DNA of 64,000 nt from Prorocentrum cordatum (lineage: Eukaryota; Sar; Dinophyceae; Prorocentrales; Prorocentraceae), in the NCBI GenBank assembly GCA_963575745.1, contig CAUYUJ010020516.1, forward strand, positions 269,598 through 333,597, in the 5' to 3' direction. The notes beneath the pieces were generated by a model. That model saw only the letters and a program-made list of their open reading frames with translations, was not told where the DNA came from and searched no databases. The position numbers and the translations under genes are program-made. Positions 38,715-49,681 of this stretch are shown here, piece after piece (the first letter of the stretch is position 1; each line of letters starts with the position of its first letter).

Positions 38715-38861
38715 CGCAGCTGGCTTGCACTGGACCAGCAGCTTTCGCGCTGCGCGCTGCGCGGTGACCCTCGCGCCCTCGCGCCGCGCCCTGCCGCGCA
38801 GCATCTCTCGGGCCCAGGCCGCGGAGCGTGGCTGCCTCCGCGCCCCTTGGCCACGCGGCCC

Positions 38862-38989
38862 CTGCCGACGATGCTCCGGCGACGCCGCCGTGGCGCAGAT
38901 CTGCCTGCGCATCGAGCCGCATCGGCGATGCATCGGCGATGCGGCGCGATCTTCCGACCCCATCTACTCCGACCCCATCGAGGAGGCCT
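38862..38989. mobile_element. family K, right-half copy
   Basis: GCATCGGCGATGCATCGGCG followed by GCGCGATCTTCCGACCCCAT and GACCCCATCGAGGAGGCC, the standard K right arm. The left arm is not clearly present. Confidence 0.7.
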
Positions 38990-39586
38990 AGACTTGGAAG
39001 GTTCGCTGCCCTGTGTTGTCTAGCGGTCTGTTGGCTTTCTAGAACCTCTCCATATGATTTTCACAACCGTCATCATCGGCGTCCCTGTGACTGTCCGTGC
39101 ATCGCGAGGAACATCGTGAGATACCTGTCGAGACGAGGGGATGGGCGCAGGGATGATACGGGGGACGATAGGGGATGGGCGCGAGGACGCAAGGGGGGGT
39201 TATTCGGGGGACGCCGCGCGGAGGCCACAACACTGGCAGCGAACCTTGCAAGCCTAGACCATTAATGACCACCCCCTGCCAGTCGTGACCCCCCCTCTCT
39301 CGGGGGCCACACCCTCCTCGTGGGCGCCTTGGTGAAGATGCCGCCCCCGACCCTGCTGAAGAGGCCGATGGATGCGACCTGACGCTGGCACAGCAGGCGA
39401 GAGCGCAGCACATGCACAAACCGCAGCCACCGTGCCACGATACGAGGACCTCTGAAGAATGAGCGGCGGGGGGCGTTCTGGCCACGGCGAGCCTCGGCCG
39501 CGAACGAGTTCCCCGACCCGACTCCATGGAACGGCCCGACATCCACAGCCCCTCCTGAGCCGAACGCGGTCCCCCTTCAGAGGCCT
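38990..39586. other. no gene recognised
   Basis: No motif found. A GGGATGGGCGCAGGGATGAT/GGGATGGGCGCGAGGA direct repetition occurs at 39138-39190. Confidence 0.4.
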
Positions 39587-39745
39587 CTTACCAGCCTGGA
39601 ACATATCCCTATCCCAATGCTGGGCACCTCCTTATCACGATGCCAATCTTAGGGACTCCCTTATTTTTGAGGGCGAATCCCTAAGGTTGTCATCGCCTTT
39701 TGGCGTGTCAATCTTAGGGATAGGGATACGTTCGAGGGTGGTAAG
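39587..39745. mobile_element. family L TIR element, copy 2
   Basis: 159 bp starting CTTACCAGCCTGGAACATAT and ending GAGGGTGGTAAG, flanked by CCT on both sides (39584-39586 and 39746-39748). It is very similar to 29954-30113. Confidence 0.9.
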
Positions 39746-39772
39746 CCTTCCCGAAAAGGTCCGCGTGCATGG

Positions 39773-39910
39773 AGCTCGGAGGACCGCGCTGCATGGCCCA
39801 TGCCTTGGGGATGCACCGGCGATGCATCGGCGACGCCTCGGCGCCGTCGGCGTCGGGAAACTTCGGCTCCACATGGAGCCGCACCGCCGATGCGGCGCGA
39901 TCCTCCGACC
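39773..39910. mobile_element. family K foldback, copy 3
   Basis: CTCGGAGGACCGCGCTGCAT at left pairs with ATGCGGCGCGATCCTCCGAC at right. The centre has GGCGATGCATCGGCGACG. Confidence 0.75.
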
Positions 39911-40544
39911 GTTCATGTGGCGGATTCCGGAAGCCCTGAACTCCAAAATGTCGCCTTCTCTTGGGAGGTCGACGTTTGCTTCCGCCGGCTTCTGCCGGCG
40001 GGGCCGCCGCCGTTTTGCTTCCGCCGCGCCTTCCGAGGACCTGCCGCCGCCTTCCGCCGAGGAAGATATGACGAATCCGTCGATCCTCGAAGGCAAGGCC
40101 CTCTGTGGAACGTCCCCTGCTTTGTCCAACCCCAAATCGCGCACCTGCAACGATTGCGCCACCAGATTGCACCAGGCAGATCCGGTGATGGCCCGATGTT
40201 CCACCACCGCTGCCATGGGTAGGCGGGGGGGAGGAGGCAAGGAGGAGGGGGAGGAGGAGGAGGGCCTCCCCATCCTCCCCCCTCCCCCGTGCCACCCACG
40301 GTGGTGGTGGTAGAAAGTGGGCCCAGCACCCGGAGCCACGCGAAGACCATGCAGCCGGCGGGCCCGCACGCGACACCTTGGCCCGTGCAGCAGCGCGCAC
40401 ATCAACTTGGGGGTGGATCCTCCGACCACCGCCTTGTCGGCTCGTGCGAATCGGCGCTCATCGACGCTAGTCGACGCTAAACCGACGCTAGCCGCACAGG
40501 GTCTTTAGAACCACCCCCAAGAGGGGGGAAACTTATTATTGTTC

Positions 40545-40725
40545 TCTGCTCCTCCTCCTCCTCCTCCTCGTCCTTTCTCCTCCTCCTCCTCCTCCTCTCC
40601 CCCTCCCCCTCCTCTTCCTTCTCCTCCTCCTCCTTAGGAATGACACGAGGAGCGGGGGGAGGACGAGCAGGAGGAGGATGAGGAGGAGGAGAAGGAGGAT
40701 GAGGGGTGAGGAGTAGGAGGAAATT
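40545..40725. repeat. CCT tract followed by GGA tract
   Basis: 40545-40635 is CCT-rich and 40648-40725 is GGA-rich, giving an imperfect inverted repeat around TTAGGAATGACACG. A short GGA patch also lies at 40225-40265. Confidence 0.85.
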
Positions 40726-40965
40726 TTAGGACCAAACTGATCCACCGCTGAGTGAAAAGAGGGAGGGACCCAAACAACACCGTTATAGGGGTTAACCGAC
40801 GCTGAATCGGCGCTATCTCATCGACTCCCTGACGCGAATCGACGCGAACCGACCTAAAAACGGAATCAAGAGGGTACACACGGCTCCCATGATGTGCTAC
40901 CGACTGACCCCATTTGAGAGTCCTCGATTTGTCAGCATCCTGATTTGCAGAGAGCGTCGCCGGAC

Positions 40966-41110
40966 TTGTCAGAAGGCCTGGGAATCCCCCGGCCTTCTGA
41001 GAAGTTTTCTAAGCCTCCCCCGAAGACGCAGAAAACGTCTCAGACGTCGCGAGGGCTTCTGGGAAGTCCCGCCGCCTTCTGAGAAGGCCTTCTCCTTCTC
41101 GCTCCCCCTC
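40966..41110. mobile_element. family N element, copy 1
   Basis: Shares CGGCCTTCTGAGAAGTT, GCGAGGGCTTCTGGGAAGTC and CTTCTGAGAAGGCCTTCTCC with 49470-49681. Built of CCTTCTGAGAAGG palindromes. Confidence 0.75.
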
Positions 41111-41559
41111 CTCGTTCTGATTATCATTTAACCGATCTCCATCCCCAGCGGCGTGTCCTGGGATCCACTGGGGCCGATTTCCCCCCCTAGATGGAGATAT
41201 AGGCCGTTTCCTTCGGGTTTCGAGGGGTGAATCCCCAACTGGGGGAGTAATTTGGTGGCGGTCTCGAAGGGGATGAGGATGGGGATGGGGGTCGGTTAAA
41301 CGATGACTGTCGCTCGCCGCCGACTTCTTAGGAAGCCTCGCGGTGTCCGCGTCCCCACCTGCAGAACGCCTCGCCGGACTTCTCCCGCCCCGGTGTCGGC
41401 TTTCTCCGGGCGGCCCTCCATGGCCCCCAGCCGCCCAGCACTGGTCGATGAACAATGGATGCGACCCGGCGCACCTGCATTCCGTACAATTCTCTGCACA
41501 TTCTTCCTGGCCTTCGTTTTCAATCCAATGTGTCCCGTGTGCGGCTTCTTCCTGTCCTT
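41111..41559. other. no gene recognised
   Basis: No motif found on either strand beyond overlapping low-complexity frames. Confidence 0.4.
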
Positions 41560-41785
41560 TTGGAGTCCCGAAGCGGTGCGGTGACAGACCGTGCGGTGAC
41601 CTCGGAACCCCAAGAGACCTCACCGCACGCTCCGTCACCGCACGGTCTTGGGACCATCTGGAGGCCCCTGTCGCCCGAGACGTCCTCGGAGAACGACCCG
41701 AGCCCCAAAAACCGCGCGGTGACCCCGCATCCCCACCGACTCACCGCACGGTGTGGTCACCACATCGTTTGGGGACCCCCGACTG
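41560..41785. repeat. repeat S, copy 1 (CCGTGCGGTGA palindromes)
   Basis: GACCGTGCGGTGACCTCGGA and its inverse CACCGCACGG alternate. GACGTCCTCGGAGAACGACC and GAGCCCCAAAAACCGC are shared with 43838-44170. Confidence 0.75.
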
Positions 41786-42169
41786 TCCTGCCCTGCCCTC
41801 CATGGCCCCCGGGGGGGCGGCCAAGAGGGGGGTGTCCGAGAGGGGGGGAGTGCAAATCATGGCTGGCGGCACGTGCGCGGCCCAGGGGGGGGCCAGGGAA
41901 CGTGAACGCATCGAAATAAGAAGAGGCACCATGAAATCTGGGAAAATCTCATGGCCACCGCCAGGATATCCGCCCCCCCCCCTGGTCATCACACCCCTCC
42001 TTGCCGCCCCCGAAGCAAAGCCCCACCCTCCCCCTCGGAAGTCGTGGGGGGTAGGGGTAGGGTTCGCATGTGGCCCACGATCACCACAACGTTCGGGGGC
42101 CCCCGAGGAGTCCCGTCCTGCCCTCCAGTGGCCCCCGGGAGGGGGGGCCCTCCGCGTGCCCAGCCCGGG

Positions 42170-42450
42170 GGGGGGGAGGGGGGGGCGGGAGCCGGGCCGG
42201 GGCGGCGGGGGCACGGGGGGCGCCCACCCAGGAAGGGGGGGCGGGGAGGAGCGCGGAGGGAGGAGCACGGAGGGAGTGAGCGGGGAGGAGCGCGGAGGGG
42301 CGGGGAGGGGCGCGGAGGGAGTGAGGGGCGGGGAGGAGCGCGGAGGGAGGAGCGCGGGGGGGCGGAGGGAGGAGCGCGGAGGGAGTGAGCGGGGAGGAGC
42401 GCGGAGGGAGGAGCGGGGAGGGGCGAGGAGTGAGCACGGAGGGGGGGGCG
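42170..42450 (+). repeat. GGAGGAGCGCGGAGGGA minisatellite
   Basis: Units of 13-30 bp built on GCGCGGAGGGAGTGAGCGGG over about 210 bp (42240-42450), preceded by long G runs. Confidence 0.85.
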
Positions 42451-42624
42451 GGGGGGACAGAGCAGGCGGGGCCGCAGGCCTGCCGCGCACAGGCGACGCA
42501 AGAGAACAAGCTCTTGGTGTTTCCCCAAAGTCGTCATGCATCTGCCCGGAATGCAAGCTGGCCCCGGGGACAGGGTCGGAAATCCGGGGGCCCCGCATCG
42601 AACAAAACACCGCTGTATCTGATA

Positions 42625-42722
42625 TCGTGGGTCGGAGGATTGCACAGCATCGCCGATGCATCGACAATGCATTGGCGCCGTCGGGATGAAAAACATCGGG
42701 CTCTGGATAGATCGCGCCGCGC
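42625..42722. mobile_element. family K, diverged copy 4
   Basis: GGGTCGGAGGATTGCACAGC, ATCGCCGATGCATCGACAAT and AGATCGCGCCGCGCTC keep the K order in shortened form. Confidence 0.6.
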
Positions 42723-42847
42723 TCGCCTAAGCACGCGCGTGGGCTCCATTCCTGCGACATGGACGGTTTACCTTCCCTTATTAGAAGAACTCGCCTGGCG
42801 ATGGACACAACCATATGCAGTTGTGAATGACGCAGTTGTGAGCATCG

Positions 42848-43456
42848 TCTTCGGTGGAGCTCCATATGGGAGCACGAAGCGTGTGAGGTGTGTGTGTGTG
42901 TGTGCCGACATTGGCGCGGCGGGCGCATGCGAACGCACGAACGCAACCACTGGGGCCTTCGGTGGAGCTCCCCATGGGGCCACGAAGCGTTTGAGGGGTG
43001 TGCCAACATGGGCGGCTGTGGCAGGGTTCGCATCACGGCCCCGCCCCATTTCGGCACACCCCTCACACGCTTCTTGGCTCCATGGGGAGCTCAACCGAAG
43101 GCCCCACTGCCAAAGTTCGCATGCCGCACCCTCAACTTCGGCACACCCCTCACACGTTTCGCGGCCCCATAGGGTGCACCGCAGAAGGCTCCAGTGGCAG
43201 GGTTCGCATGGCGGCCGTGCCCCACTTCGGCACACCCCTCACACGCTTCGTGGCCCGATGGGGAGCTCAACCGAGGGCACAGCGGCAGGGTTCGCAGGGC
43301 GCTCCCGCCCCATTTCGGCGCACCCCTCCCACGCTTCGTGGCCTCATAGGAAGCTCCACCGAAGGCCCCACTGGCAAGGTTCGCATGGCGGCCCCGGCCC
43401 GTTTCGGCACACCACTCACACGTTTCGTGGCCCCCTAGGGGAGCTCCGCCGAAAGC
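42848..43456. repeat. palindromic array of about 115-bp units
   Basis: Two leftward units (CTTCGGTGGAGCTCC, GAAGCGTGTGAGG) are followed by four rightward units (CGGCACACCCCTCACACGCT, CATGGGGAGCTCAACCGA, GGCAGGGTTCGCATGGCGGC). The unit orientation flips near 43000, so the whole block is an unequal inverted repeat. Confidence 0.85.
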
Positions 43457-43837
43457 TGTATTCGTCATGCGGTACCCGCAATGGCACATTGGTTGGGCAC
43501 ACTTCGCCAAGAGAACTAATTGTTCGATCCACCCCTCGGCTCCGAGGGCCCGCCGTCGAGGGCTCGCCGAAAGGCCCGTCGGGGCGCCAACGTCGAGTGC
43601 ACCCCCTTGCCGGCGTGCCTGGCGCAAAATGGCGGCCGATTGGGATGCCCATGGCCTCAAAGCTTGCCCAATCTGACCGGAAACTGGCCTCTGAAATCCG
43701 CTTGAACTATCCCGCTCAATCCGGCGTAGTCCTGGGCCTTACCTGGGCTACTCTGAATCAGGCAGATATCCATGCATCGTTCTTGCGAAGACCTCCCCAG
43801 CATTGTCTCCTAATTTCTTCCTCCCGGCGACGGACCG

Positions 43838-44170
43838 TGTGGTGGCCTCGAAACCACGACAGACATCACCACACAGTCCGCCACCACACAGGTGTGGGAC
43901 CTCGGAGGCCCCAGTCGCCCGAGGCAACCTCGGAGAACGAACCAAGCCCCAAGACCGCCCGGTCATTACGAACCTGAAGGAGAACGATAGGGGGGGCCAA
44001 CTCGGGGGTATGGGGCGATACATCGCCGATAGACTGGCGATGGGCCTGAGATGGCCACTCTGAGCGGCGATGGCCCCACAACAGAACCGTGCGGTCACAC
44101 CGATATCTCCAACGCCTCACCACACGGTGTGGTCACCCACCGCACCGTCTGGGCATCCCCGATCTTCAGG
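43838..44170. repeat. repeat S, copy 2, interrupted
   Basis: GGACCGTGTGGTGGCCTCGA and CGAGGCAACCTCGGAGAACG match copy 1. About 100 bp (43975-44075), including GGGGCGATACATCGCCGATA, interrupts it before the GTGCGGTCACACC/CACACGGTGTGG end. Confidence 0.65.
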
Positions 44171-45098
44171 CCACCCAGACTCCGCGCCCCACGTGTCGAC
44201 GAGCTGCTCCCCAGCACAGACCGCGAAGCGCCGCGGAGAAGAGGAAGGGGAGGAGGAGAAGGAGGAGGAGGTGAGGTGGGAAAGCAGCGAGGAGCGAGGA
44301 GGATGAGGGAAGCGAGGAGGACGATGAGGGAGGATGAGCCAGGAGCGAGGAGCCTCCCGCCCCCCTCGCGCACCTCCGCGGCTGATCGGAAGTCACCCGA
44401 AATCTCCGTGGGCTGCCCGGGGAGTGATCCTCGACCCTCGAAGCCCTCGAACAAGTCCATCCCCGATCTCCGATCCTCCTCGATCCGTCCCTTCGGTCTT
44501 CGAGCCAAGGAAAGGGCCCAGACGCCCGAACGCCTCAAAAACCGAAGCCCCAGTGCGGTGCATCCCCACGAGGCTTCTCCTGGGCCCCTCGCGCCGCCAT
44601 CCGCGTCGAGCCTGGGTCGGAAAAGGGGACCCGCGTCGGATCCGAGAGGAGACAGCAGCCTGCACGAGACAGCCGAGCGACCCCTCGAAGACACCCCCGT
44701 GCAGCGGGGGCCCCCTCCGCAGCGGGAGAGCGGGCGCGCGGAGGAGGGGGGGTGCCCGGAAGGGAAGGGGGGGGGGCGCGCAGCGTGGCCCGAGGCGCGT
44801 GCGTGGACGAGGAGGGGCCAAAAGCGGCGGGCGCGCGGAGGAGGAGGAGGGGGGGGGCAGTGAAAGCAGCGGGCGTGTGGGCAGAAGAGAGGAGCAGAGA
44901 GGAGAGGGGCGTGTGGAAGAGGAGAGGGAGAGGGGAAGCGGCGGGCGGGGGGGGAGTGGAACACCCCGCAGTGGAAGCCACGGGCTTGCCCCCGCCCTTT
45001 CTTTTTTCTCGAACGGCCAAAGTTAGCCCCTGACTCACGTGTCGTATTTCTCTGCCTTCTTTTGAGCGCCGACAGCTGGATCCTGATCACGCAGAAGC
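44171..45098. other. no gene; G-rich patches
   Basis: GGAGGAG-rich patches at 44235-44340 and 44700-44960. No conserved motif on either strand. Confidence 0.45.
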
Positions 45099-45320
45099 TT
45101 CCTGGATGGGATCCGAGGAGATGGGGTCGAAGGATCGCGCCGCATCGCCAATGCATCGCAGATGTATCGCCGATGCATCGGGGATGCATCGTCGACGTCG
45201 GCGATGCATCGGCGACGTCGACGTGGAGAAAATCGGGCTCCACATCGAGTCGCATCGGCGATGCATCGGCCATGCGGCGCGATCCTCCGACCCGATGACA
45301 TCCGACCCCATCCAGGAGGC
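45099..45320. mobile_element. family K foldback, copy 5 (most complete)
   Basis: Left arm TTCCTGGATGGGATCCGAGG and GGTCGAAGGATCGCGCCGCA pairs with right arm TGCGGCGCGATCCTCCGACC and CCGACCCCATCCAGGAGGCC, giving about 65-bp arms. The centre is a cluster of GATGCATCGGCGATG palindromic units. Confidence 0.85.
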
Positions 45321-45624
45321 CCAGAACACGGGAAATCTCTTGGCCTGGCCACGATTACCCGCCGGTCGGAAGAAGCTGGCCGAGACATGAAGCAGGAAGG
45401 CGTTGGACTGGCCATCGCTCGGACGTCCATTTCCTGTGTTTTTTGTCGATTTCGTGCGTGGTTTTTCCGCGAAATGATCAAGGATGCTCCTCGATGGTCC
45501 TCGCCGAAGGAAACATGCACACGTCCGAGCGATGCCAAGTGGAAGCAGATCAGGTTCCCGCCCGCCCCCTGACGAGGAGGGCAACGGGAGAGCCACCCGA
45601 TTCTTGAAGCAGGCAGACGCCCAG

Positions 45625-45757
45625 AGTGCCCCACTTGCCCCACTCGCTCCACTTGCCCCGCTCGGCCCACTCCCTCAACAGATCACCCACTCGCCCCACT
45701 CGCCCAAGTAGCCCAAGTGGGGCAAGAGCGGCAAGTGGGGCAAGTGGGGCAAGTGGG
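45625..45757. repeat. CCCCACTTG / CAAGTGGGG inverted minisatellite
   Basis: 10-bp units CCCCACT(T/C)GC on the left half and GGGGCAAGTG on the right half. Together they can form a long hairpin with a centre near 45710. Confidence 0.85.
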
Positions 45758-47183
45758 TCGCAACTCATATACCGAATACCATCTGCATGTGCAATGCAGA
45801 AATACCGCCTTGCACAGACCGGCGTGTGTAGTCCCCACCCGATGGGTAACGTCAGGGGTGGCCAGCTCGGCAGAGGAAGCAACGAGCTGGAATCGGCGAT
45901 GCTTCTCCGATAGGAGCTGCGATACGCCATCGGCAGCGAATCCGCAGGGTCCTGCGCGGGGCTGGCTATCGGGCCACTGCCGGCATCAATGGCGATTGGA
46001 GGTCGATGCGTCCCTCCTGAGCCCATCCCAACGTTGCTGTTGAAGCGTCCGTGTGGAAGAAGAGAGAGGCAGTGAAACCTGGCCCATGGTCCTGGCCATT
46101 AAATCCATCCCTCGTGGTCCTGTCCCCCCTCTTCGACGTCTGGTGTCTTTCGGGTCGTAACTCGGGCTTCCGGCGGCCGTTCAGGGCAACGCTCTCGACG
46201 AGGCGCAGCTCCTGGAAAGGATCGCGAGGCGAGAAAACCTCCAAGAACCAACGAACATCCCCACTCCTCATCCTGCGATGTCTTGATGTTTCCTTACTGG
46301 TTCCCCGAAAGTCCCGACCCTCTACCTTGGACCGACCCTTCATCCCGACTCGCTCTTCGACGGTCATGCGAGGGCCCCTCAAGGCCGAAAACGGCGACGC
46401 CGACGGCGCAGAAAACCTCCTCTCGCTATTTTCTTTCGCGGGACGCGAGCACGTCTGGGCCTCGCCTCGTAGTTACCCCCGTGGCCCTCTCGTGGGCGAA
46501 AAGCAGATCCGTATCCGCAGCCTCTCGCAGGGCTGGACCTACACGTTGCTGCTCGTTTTGTGTTTCGTTTTGCTAAACCTGTTTTCCTGAACCTCCCTGC
46601 CAAAACAAAGCACAAAACGCAGCCGAAGTCCAGCAGAACAGCATTCACGGCCAGCCCTGGCCTCGCGGGCCAGGTCCCCTGGGCCACCACGCCGCGGATA
46701 CTTACGTGGCGCTTCGTCGCGGCTGCCCCGCAAGGAACGTCCGCGCGACCGCGCATCCGCGGGATCGCGGAATCCAGACAGTGAGGGAGTGCGTCTATGG
46801 ATACGTTCGCCGCTCGTGACCCTGCTTGCCCTTGCGGCGGCTGGGCGGACCCCGAAGCCGAAGCCTGTGAGCGACTGCCAGGCATCGCCGCGGCCCTGGC
46901 GGGGCGCCAGCAGGGCAGGAGTTTCAGAGGCGCGGATGGCGACGACGGCAGCGACGAGGGCAGACGACGACAGACGACTACAGACGACGCACGTCGGACG
47001 ACGGCCAGACGGATTGGGGACAGCGGGTGGGCGGCGGCTGCGACGACGACGCTCACAACGACGACTTGGCGACAGCCTCCCCTGCGGTGCGCTCCAGCGG
47101 CGACCCGTGGTTTGCATCCCCCAGCGACTCTGGGAAGCCCGTTTCCCTCCGCCCCGTTCCAACATTTTTGCTGGCCAACATTA
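45758..47183. other. no gene recognised; repeat V at 46550-46612
   Basis: Contains CGTTTTGTGTTTCGTTTTGC and CCTGAACCTCCCTGCCAAAA (repeat V, also at 34741-34802), and ACGACGACAGACGAC patches at 46940-47060. Overlapping frames have no identifiable domain. Confidence 0.5.
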
Positions 47184-47731
47184 GGTCGGGCGTGTCCTCC
47201 TACAGAGGGATTTTGGACGACACATCAAAAATAGTCAAAACATACTCATGGGCCAGAGGCGTGCTAAGATCTCCGGAAACTGGTTAACAATATCTCTAAT
47301 TCGCGCGCGCGGAGCGGCCCCTGGGGGCCCCCGGACGAAAAGTACCCCGGCCAGGTTCCGGTTTGGTCCCCAGAGCGCTCCAAGGGAGGGCAATTTTTCG
47401 ACACCCCTCACGAGCATCGTGGCCTCCGAGTGGGGAGCCGCCATCGACTACTCCCCCTCCCGCCCCAAGAGGCCCCCTAGAGCCCCCCCCAAAATGCCCC
47501 CAAGAGCCCCCCAAGAGGCCCCGGGGGCCCCCAAGACGCCGCAAGAGGTCCCCGAGAGGCCCCCAAGAGGCCCTCAAGAGGGCTCCAGGGCCGGCAGAAC
47601 GAGCGAAGCGATTCGTAAAACATATAGCCAAAACATACTCACATGCTCAAAAACACGGAAGCAGATCGTCCCCAGACTATTTTTTTTGGCTATTTTGGAG
47701 TACTCCTCCTGTAGAGGGACACGCCTGACTC
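47184..47731. mobile_element. family A TIR element, copy 6 (split by D)
   Basis: Left end TTAGGTCGGGCGTGTCCTCC and right end CCTCCTGTAGAGGGACACGC. After removing D and one duplication (47249-47641) the A interior is restored around CAAAACATACTCA. Confidence 0.88.
47249..47628 (+). mobile_element. family D retroposon-like element, copy 2, nested in A
   Basis: 380 bp flanked by the 13-bp direct repeat CAAAACATACTCA (47236-47248 and 47629-47641). Begins GGGCCAGAGGCGTGCTAAGA. The 3' half is a CCCCCAAGAGGCC array; the end is GAGCGAAGCGATTCG plus an A/T-rich tail. The 13-bp duplication fits target-primed insertion, as for SINE-like retroposons. Confidence 0.85.
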
Positions 47732-48204
47732 TACAGGGCAGTCTTTTTTATACATAGGATGTTTTGAAATATTTGATTTTTAATACATGATTAACCCGGA
47801 GAAACCATTAAGGACCCCCCCGGCTTTATCATTAGCACCGCGCCATAATTAAATAATTATTTGGGGGGGTTTTCGCCGAGCGATATTATTAGCACCGCGC
47901 AAATGGAAGGAAAATAAATAATTCCAGCGCCCCGCCTCGGGTGGCATCCCAATTAGAATTGTAATGAGAATCTGGGTACCCCGTGCGATCTGGTGTACCC
48001 CCTCCTGGTGCCAGGATAACGCTTCCGGGTGCCGGGTGCGTTATCCTTTCACCGGAGAGGGGGGGGGGGGCGTTCCTTAATCGCTTACTCGGGTCAATTG
48101 CTGAAAGAAGTTTCTGCATGAACTAACCGTGGAATTAAATACTGAATCCCTGCATATGTTATACATCAACCGCACGCGGAGCATGTATTAAACACGGCAC
48201 TGTA
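47732..48204. mobile_element. family P TIR element, copy 2 (with insertion)
   Basis: TACAGGGCAG at left, TTTTTAATACATGATTAA inside and CACGCGGAGCATGTATTAAA, GGCACTGTA at right match 25309-25473. About 300 bp (47805-48110), with ATTATTAGCACCGCGC repeated twice and GGATAACGC/GCGTTATCC inverted, is extra. Confidence 0.75.
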
Positions 48205-48325
48205 GGCCAGCAGCGAAGGAGGAGGCCAGCGAGGAAGGCGAGCCCGCGGGCCGTGCCGGGACCGGGGGCACACGGCTGCGACCGGAAGGAGCTGATGGCG
48301 GCCGCGGGGGAGGGCCGCGGGAGGG

Positions 48326-48488
48326 CAGGGCTGCACCTATAAGCGGTGGTTTTCGTTTTCGTGCTGGTTTTTCGTTCTCCCTCGCTTCTTTGTCTCGACT
48401 CCGCCTTCTTTTGGTGCGAAAAACGAGGTCGAAGCGAGAAAACGGCCCACGAAGGCACCCAAAGCACCGCTTTAGGTCCAGCCCTGCG
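48326..48488. mobile_element. inverted-repeat element W
   Basis: GCAGGGCTGCACCTATAAGC at left pairs with GCACCGCTTTAGGTCCAGCC at right. The interior TTTTCGTTTTCG/CGAAAAACGAGG also pairs. Single copy. Confidence 0.6.
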
Positions 48489-48569
48489 GGAGGGGCCTCG
48501 GGCGCAGAGGAGCGAGTGTGGGTGTGAGGGTGCTTTCGCGGGTCCTCTTCGGCAGGGGGAAGAGGGAGG

Positions 48570-48672
48570 AAAACGGAACCGGAACCAGAGCCGGAACCAA
48601 AACCCGAACCAAGGACCGCCCGAAGAAGACAAACACGATCCGGAACCGGAACCAGAACCAGAACCAGGAGGG
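48570..48672 (+). repeat. (GGAACC)n minisatellite
   Basis: GGAACCGGAACCAGAACC units in two blocks. The flanks GAGGGGCCTCGGGCGCAGAG occur on both sides (about 48490 and 48668). Confidence 0.85.
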
Positions 48673-48787
48673 GCCTCGGGCGCAGAGAATCTTCACCACG
48701 AGGAATGCGGCCTCAGGCACCGAAAGCTGCTGCACTTGAAGGCGAGGGGCCAGTACGAGCAGCCGAAGGGAGGGCCACGTTCCCAAA

Positions 48788-48892
48788 GGCCTCCCACATG
48801 GGGGTCCGAGTAGTTAGATGGGGTCGGAGGTTCGTGTCGCATCGCCGATGTATCGGCGATGCATCGCCGATGTATCGGCGATGCGTCGGCGG
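48788..48892. mobile_element. family K, left-half copy
   Basis: GGCCTCCCACATGGGGGTCC, GATGGGGTCGGAGGTTCGTG, then CGCCGATGTATCGGCGATGC units. The right arm is absent. Confidence 0.7.
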
Positions 48893-49079
48893 CTGGTTCC
48901 TGCCGCGACGATCTGCGCGCCATATATTGGTGGTTTCGATTGCCAGGCTCAGTGATCGCTCGGCCCTGGACGGTCGCGGGCGTCTCAAGGCGCGGAGAGC
49001 CGAAGAAATCTTGTGTTGCATCTTCGGGGGACCTTGTACCTTGTATGCCCCGCCCCGCTGTCATCCGCATCGAATTCGT

Positions 49080-49375
49080 ACCGAAACCATGTCGAATCAA
49101 CGTCGAACCCGCGTCGAATCAGCGTCGAACCCGCGTCGAATCCACGTCGAGTCCGCATCGAACCCTCGTCGGGCACGAGAAACGGAGCTGACTGTGGGGA
49201 CAAACGAGGCTCCCCGAAGATGCAACGCAAGACACTGAGATGCGGAGGTGCAAGACCAGACGACGGGCGGCGACGAGACCCAGACGACGGGCGGCGACAA
49301 GGCGACGACGGGGCGGCGACGAGGCGACGACGGGGCGGCGACGAGGCGGGGTCGGAGCGGCGACGGCGGCCACAT
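49080..49375 (+). repeat. CGTCGAA and CGACGACGGGGCGG minisatellites
   Basis: 49085-49172: units of about 12 bp on (G/C)CGTCGAA(T/C)CC. 49258-49372: units on GGGCGGCGACGAGGCGACGA. Confidence 0.8.
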
Positions 49376-49469
49376 GGCCGCCGAACCGCCCCACAGGGCC
49401 AGCTCCTTCAGAAAAGAAGCAAGCACGCCTGAGTGCAAGCACGGCTTGGGGGAGCTTGATGCACAAACA

Positions 49470-49681
49470 TTTGGCGGCGAGCGAGGGGGGGAAGTGAGAA
49501 GGGGAAGGCCTTCTCAGAAGGCTCGGAAGTCCCCTGGCCTTCTGAGAAGTTGTCTGAGCCATTCCCGGAGACGCGGACTACTTATGGGAAGGCGCGAGGG
49601 CTTCTGAGAAGTCCCACCGCCTCCTGAGAAGGCCTTCTCCTTCTCATGTCCACCCCTCGCTCGCCGCCGAAATACACCGCA
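49470..49681. mobile_element. family N element, copy 2
   Basis: About 52-bp inverted ends: GGCGGCGAGCGAGGGG... at left and CCCCTCGCTCGCCGCC at right, continuing inward as GAGAAGG(G/A)GAAGGCCTTCTC. The interior is made of CTTCTGAGAAG palindromes. Confidence 0.85.
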
